Shown piece by piece: positions 60,797-64,000 of a DNA stretch of 64,000 bases (positions within the stretch are counted from its first letter, which is position 1; each line of letters starts with the position of its first letter). Source of the DNA: Bolinopsis microptera. Its lineage: Eukaryota; Ctenophora; Tentaculata; Lobata; Bolinopsidae. The position numbers and the translations under genes are program-made. Location: the NCBI RefSeq assembly GCF_026151205.1, contig NC_087078.1, forward strand, positions 10,674,175 through 10,738,174. Direction: 5' to 3'. The notes below the pieces were generated by a model, which saw nothing but the letters and a program-made list of their open reading frames with translations, had not been told where the DNA came from and searched no databases.

Positions 60797-61792
60797 TCAA
60801 GGATCAGAGTTTTCTTGAAGCTTGCAATCACGAATAATCCGATCTCTTATAAAAACTTGAACTGCAGTAGCAATAACATCAGCTGCTTGAACAGTCAGGT
60901 CTGGCAGTCTTGATCCATGGGTTTGGAAATGTTCATCTCTTATTGCTGTCCAATGAAGTGTCAGCTCACGCAATAATTCGGAGTTATGGTGTATCTTAGG
61001 TAAATTCCTTTTCTGCCATCTTGTATATAACTGTTTTGATGGTAAGGAAAGGTGTTTGAATTTGTTTCTGGAAGGATTGACAATGAATGACCTTCTAATG
61101 CTACTGTATTTGTGTAAGTTCATTTTCAAAACATGTGGATATTTAACAGTTAAATATTTCCTGAAACTAGGGTTTCTCAATTTTCTGAAATAAACCATTT
61201 GTTTACTACTAAATCGTCTCTGTTTATATTTCTTCTTGTTTTGGGCATATTTAGCTATTACATATTCACCTATAGTTGCAGATTTTCTTAATTTTAAAGA
61301 TCTGTAGCTTTTCACCTTTCTATAATTCTTCCATATAGAACCTGTTGTTCCTTCAATTTCACAGGGATCACAAAGATTTGGTGTGACAATTGAAAGTTCA
61401 TCAACTTTCACAAGAGGAGGATCAGCTTGAGTAGTAGTTTCAGGGGTTTGATTTAGAAAACTTGAAAAAGTGCTATGTAGTGATAGCTCACGCTCTACAG
61501 TGCTTTTAGGAACATTGGGATGTACAATTATCTCAGTATTGGTCTCCTCAACACATTCACTTTCAGGAGTAGTATTGAAACTATTGAATTCAGAGACATT
61601 TTCAGAAACAAATTTATCATAATTCTTTACTGATAAAAGTGGATCGACTTTAGCCACAACTTTAGACAGTACTTCATTGAAGAATCTTTTGCTGGGATTA
61701 TTCTTAACTGCCCTTCTGTTTTCAGTAAATTGTAGACGGGCTGCAAGTTTTCTCCTTCGCACGGCAACAGTCTCACTTTTTTGAATGTTCAT
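60797..61792 (-). CDS. Unrecognised basic protein, 331 aa, intronless
   Basis: One uninterrupted frame, MNIQKSETVAVRRRKLAARL to CKLQENSDP. The first part has a basic start followed by an acidic and polar stretch (residues ~60-165). The middle (about 166-270) is very rich in Lys, Arg, Tyr and Ser (YAQNKKKYKQRRFSSKQ, KYSSIRRSFIV). The last 60 residues look helical (LLRELTLHWTAIRDEHF, ADVIATAVQVFIRDRII). There is no signal peptide or membrane segment. The charge suggests a nucleic-acid-binding or nuclear protein, which is inference only. A frame of this length in AT-rich DNA is unlikely by chance. It could be a lineage-specific gene or a domesticated mobile-element protein. Confidence 0.6.
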   Translation of the reverse strand: MNIQKSETVAVRRRKLAARLQFTENRRAVKNNPSKRFFNEVLSKVVAKVDPLLSVKNYDKFVSENVSEFNSFNTTPESECVEETNTEIIVHPNVPKSTVERELSLHSTFSSFLNQTPETTTQADPPLVKVDELSIVTPNLCDPCEIEGTTGSIWKNYRKVKSYRSLKLRKSATIGEYVIAKYAQNKKKYKQRRFSSKQMVYFRKLRNPSFRKYLTVKYPHVLKMNLHKYSSIRRSFIVNPSRNKFKHLSLPSKQLYTRWQKRNLPKIHHNSELLRELTLHWTAIRDEHFQTHGSRLPDLTVQAADVIATAVQVFIRDRIIRDCKLQENSDP

Positions 61793-62388
61793 TGTTCATC
61801 CTGGTATATATTGATTATGTGTAAAACATACTCAAATTGTAAAAAATGTCTGAATATATACATAAAGTCTGTTCATCTTACTTGATTATGGAGTTCTGTA
61901 AGCATAGCAAATTTAAAGGTTCATTTTGTGCAAGAAGTATTAACATTCACATCTACAATCTCTTGGTGCAGAGTGGAGGGCACAATGGGTTTATTTTCAA
62001 AGTAGGACTAATATTCTGTAAGATGTGACGGGCAAACGCTAGTTTACAAAAAAAAATGCAATATGTAAGTGAGTGCTAAGTTCGGGGTTTCATATTGTGT
62101 GAAAACTCCTGCCCATGATCATGATTCCATTCTATAATGCTGGAGTTTAACTTGACATTTTCCTGGGGAAAAATTGAGAATAATCTTGTGAGGATAGGGA
62201 CCCAGATATCGTTTCTAACCTAAATAAACTTTAAGAAGGCGTTGTTAATCTTATATACCATTTACAGGATGGCAGAAACTCCAGGAGGCTTTGTCTGACT
62301 TGATTTGTATTCCTCGTTTGAAGTTTATGTTTCTATCATCCACTAGTGTTACTGTCTCACTTTATTGAATTAAAAGTGATAGCAGGAA
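61793..62388. other. Stretch upstream of the retrotransposon gag
   Basis: The 5' LTR and primer-binding site of the element at 62389 should lie here. I could not fix the LTR borders without the 3' LTR, which is outside the window. Confidence 0.3.
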
Positions 62389-64000
62389 ATGTCGGAAAAT
62401 CAAGTGAACAGTAGTGGACCACCTATCCCTAAGTTAGGAGATTCTTATCTTTTGTTCAAGAAAGAAGTGAAATTGTGGTCGGCAACCACATTGATCGAAG
62501 AAAAGCGTCAAGCAGGATGTATTGTTTTTATGTTACCTCAGAAGGCTAAGTCTGAGGCAGTGGAAGTTCCACTTGAAGTATTACAAAATGGCAGAACAGA
62601 CACAGTAGAAGGTGCTGAAGTAAAGACATCGGGATTAGACTGCCTCCTGGAGGTCCTTGATGGAATTTATCTTGAAGATTTGGCTAAGGAAAAGTTCAAG
62701 ACTTATGACATGTTCAGAAAGTTAAGTCGGGAAGGAAGCCAAGATGTCAAGGAGTTTATTTCGTCATTCGAAAAAGTTGTAAAACGAATGGAAGAGCATG
62801 ATATTAAGCTTCCACAACCTGTTCTAGCGTATGAATTACTTAGAAGTTGTAATGTTAGTGATTACAAGTATTCTGTTGCCATTACTATGTGTGGCGACTT
62901 AACATACACTAACATGAAAGAAACGATAAAGAAGATCACAACTATGAAAGATCCAGAAAGTTCACACCAGAGAATGATTGGTGTAGTTAAAGAAGACTCT
63001 ACATTTTATACTGGTAACTCCTGTATTGAAAATCAGTTTAATATGTATGATGAATACGAAAATGAAAATGAAGTACTGAATGCTCAGGAAATGGAGCAGC
63101 ATGCATATTACAGCCAAGGAAGAAGTGGCTATTCGGGAAGAGGATACCGGGGATATGGCTTTAGAAGAGGAAATGGTAGAGGAGCCAGAGGATACCGACA
63201 ACAGAATCAACAGCAGGAAAGTCAACATCAGGTAGCTGCGGGTGTCAGAAGTGACAGAAAAATGAACCCAACCGACAAATATGGGCGGCATTTTACTTGT
63301 AATGTTTGCAAGTCGATTTACCACTTTTCTAGAGATTGTCCAGAACGCCGCAGAATAAACAAAAGTGGAAATCAGGTAACGAGTGAGAATGTAAATCTCT
63401 TTATGAATGCTCCTGCCCAAGAAGAGAACTCAAATGTTATGGACCAATTTACCAGTGACAACTTTGGGTTAGCAGTTCTTGACAGTGGATGCAACAAAAC
63501 GGTTTGTGGAAAGGAATGGTTGAAAGTCTATCTTCAGTCGCTGTCTCCAGAAGATTTCATTAAGGTGTGCTATGAAGAGAAACATGTATCGTTTAAATTT
63601 GGAGATAATGCACCATCAAAGTCAAGGACATGCTGCACATTCCCAGCCGTTGTATGTGACAAACAGGTGAACATTGTGGCACAAGTTGTTGATGATCAGA
63701 TTCCATTACTGATTAGCAAACAGTCAATGAAAGATGCTAGAATGGTATTGGACTTTGGAGATGACACAGTGAAGGCTTTTGGTGTAAAGCAGAAAATCAT
63801 CTTCAATGAATCAGGACACTGTAGCATCCCTCTGAGCAAGAATACTATCCATCAACAAGTCTGCTTATGTAAATCAGGAGAGGAAATTGTAAACCTGACC
63901 ATGGAAAGTACTGACAAAAGAAAGATAGCGATTAAGCTACATAAGCAATTCGCCCATCCCCCACCTGAAAAGTTAAAGTCACTCTTAAGAACAGCAGGAC
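62389..64000 (+). CDS. LTR retrotransposon Gag-Pol, 5' part, open to the window end
   Basis: One open frame of 537 codons with no stop, starting MSENQVNSSGPPIPKLGDSY. Residues 1-200 are Gag-like (YDMFRKLSREGSQDVKEFIS). An Arg/Gly-rich stretch follows (GYSGRGYRGYGFRRGNGRG). Then comes a CCHC zinc knuckle, C304-X2-C307-X4-H312-X4-C317 (CNVCKSIYHFSRDC). A retropepsin-like active site lies at Asp365-Ser-Gly (AVLDSGCNKTVCG). Near the end, KLHKQFAHPPPEKLKSLL resembles a GAG-pre-integrase motif, so the order Gag, protease, integrase fits Ty1/copia-like elements. The absence of stops or frameshifts in 1.6 kb suggests a young copy. Integrase and RT are beyond the window. Confidence 0.85.
   Translation, partial: MSENQVNSSGPPIPKLGDSYLLFKKEVKLWSATTLIEEKRQAGCIVFMLPQKAKSEAVEVPLEVLQNGRTDTVEGAEVKTSGLDCLLEVLDGIYLEDLAKEKFKTYDMFRKLSREGSQDVKEFISSFEKVVKRMEEHDIKLPQPVLAYELLRSCNVSDYKYSVAITMCGDLTYTNMKETIKKITTMKDPESSHQRMIGVVKEDSTFYTGNSCIENQFNMYDEYENENEVLNAQEMEQHAYYSQGRSGYSGRGYRGYGFRRGNGRGARGYRQQNQQQESQHQVAAGVRSDRKMNPTDKYGRHFTCNVCKSIYHFSRDCPERRRINKSGNQVTSENVNLFMNAPAQEENSNVMDQFTSDNFGLAVLDSGCNKTVCGKEWLKVYLQSLSPEDFIKVCYEEKHVSFKFGDNAPSKSRTCCTFPAVVCDKQVNIVAQVVDDQIPLLISKQSMKDARMVLDFGDDTVKAFGVKQKIIFNESGHCSIPLSKNTIHQQVCLCKSGEEIVNLTMESTDKRKIAIKLHKQFAHPPPEKLKSLLRTAG

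Noticed and set aside
62962-63420. 152-codon minus frame
   Set aside because: It is the reverse of the retrotransposon Gag zinc-knuckle region, which is clearly coding on plus.

Overview
The window is from an intron-rich, AT-rich animal genome. Most coding genes have many exons with GT-AG borders. The recognisable proteins are ordinary metazoan ones: an MFSD11/UNC93-like transporter pair, a BTB-BACK-Kelch protein, Pcf11, ribosomal protein eL22, a CIAO2A exon and a C2H2 zinc-finger protein. The intergenic space is full of animal-type transposons. There are short TTAGGG runs of the metazoan telomere type. I cannot name the phylum; an invertebrate is likely. Exon borders were set by hand from splice consensus, reading phase and protein similarity.

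Layout: 176-325 (-) is one exon of a CIAO2A-like Fe-S assembly factor. 681-13007 looks like one very large foldback-type DNA transposon. It ends in G-run inverted repeats with the core ATGCAACG, carries 10-bp tandem arrays at both ends, and is bounded by an 8-bp target duplication (GGATAGTG). Inside it lie a dead Dong/R4-like LINE sitting in a TAA repeat, a CR1-type LINE tail, and a 4.85-kb imperfect palindrome with later insertions. 13.4-18.2 kb holds hairpin repeats, an intronless zinc-finger gene with a decayed last finger, a 1.1-kb palindrome, a small foldback element and a LINE fragment.

18.8-24.7 kb (-) holds two tandem MFSD11-like transporter genes with near-identical exon structure. 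In the upstream copy, exon 2 is bounded on both sides by minisatellites built from its own splice sites. 26.6-27.16 kb is a TTAA-flanked poly-G element. 28.86-38.57 kb (+) is a 14-exon BTB-Kelch gene (549 aa as assembled). 40.18-54.18 kb (-) is a complete 22-exon Pcf11 gene (1427 aa as assembled).

54.8-57.5 kb holds fragments of an unidentified minus-strand gene, a tRNA-derived SINE inside an inverted repeat, and a LINE tail. 58.11-58.96 kb is an 832-bp relative of the 12.3-kb element, again with an 8-bp target duplication (ATTGTTAT). 59.4-59.8 kb (-) is RPL22, 60.8-61.8 kb (-) an unrecognised basic protein, and 62.4-64 kb (+) the 5' part of an LTR retrotransposon gag-pol that runs off the window.

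The genes do not form one pathway. The main novelty is the repeat biology: a foldback transposon family with tandem-array ends that spans 0.8 to 12.3 kb, and a minisatellite pair that has multiplied the donor and acceptor of a single exon.
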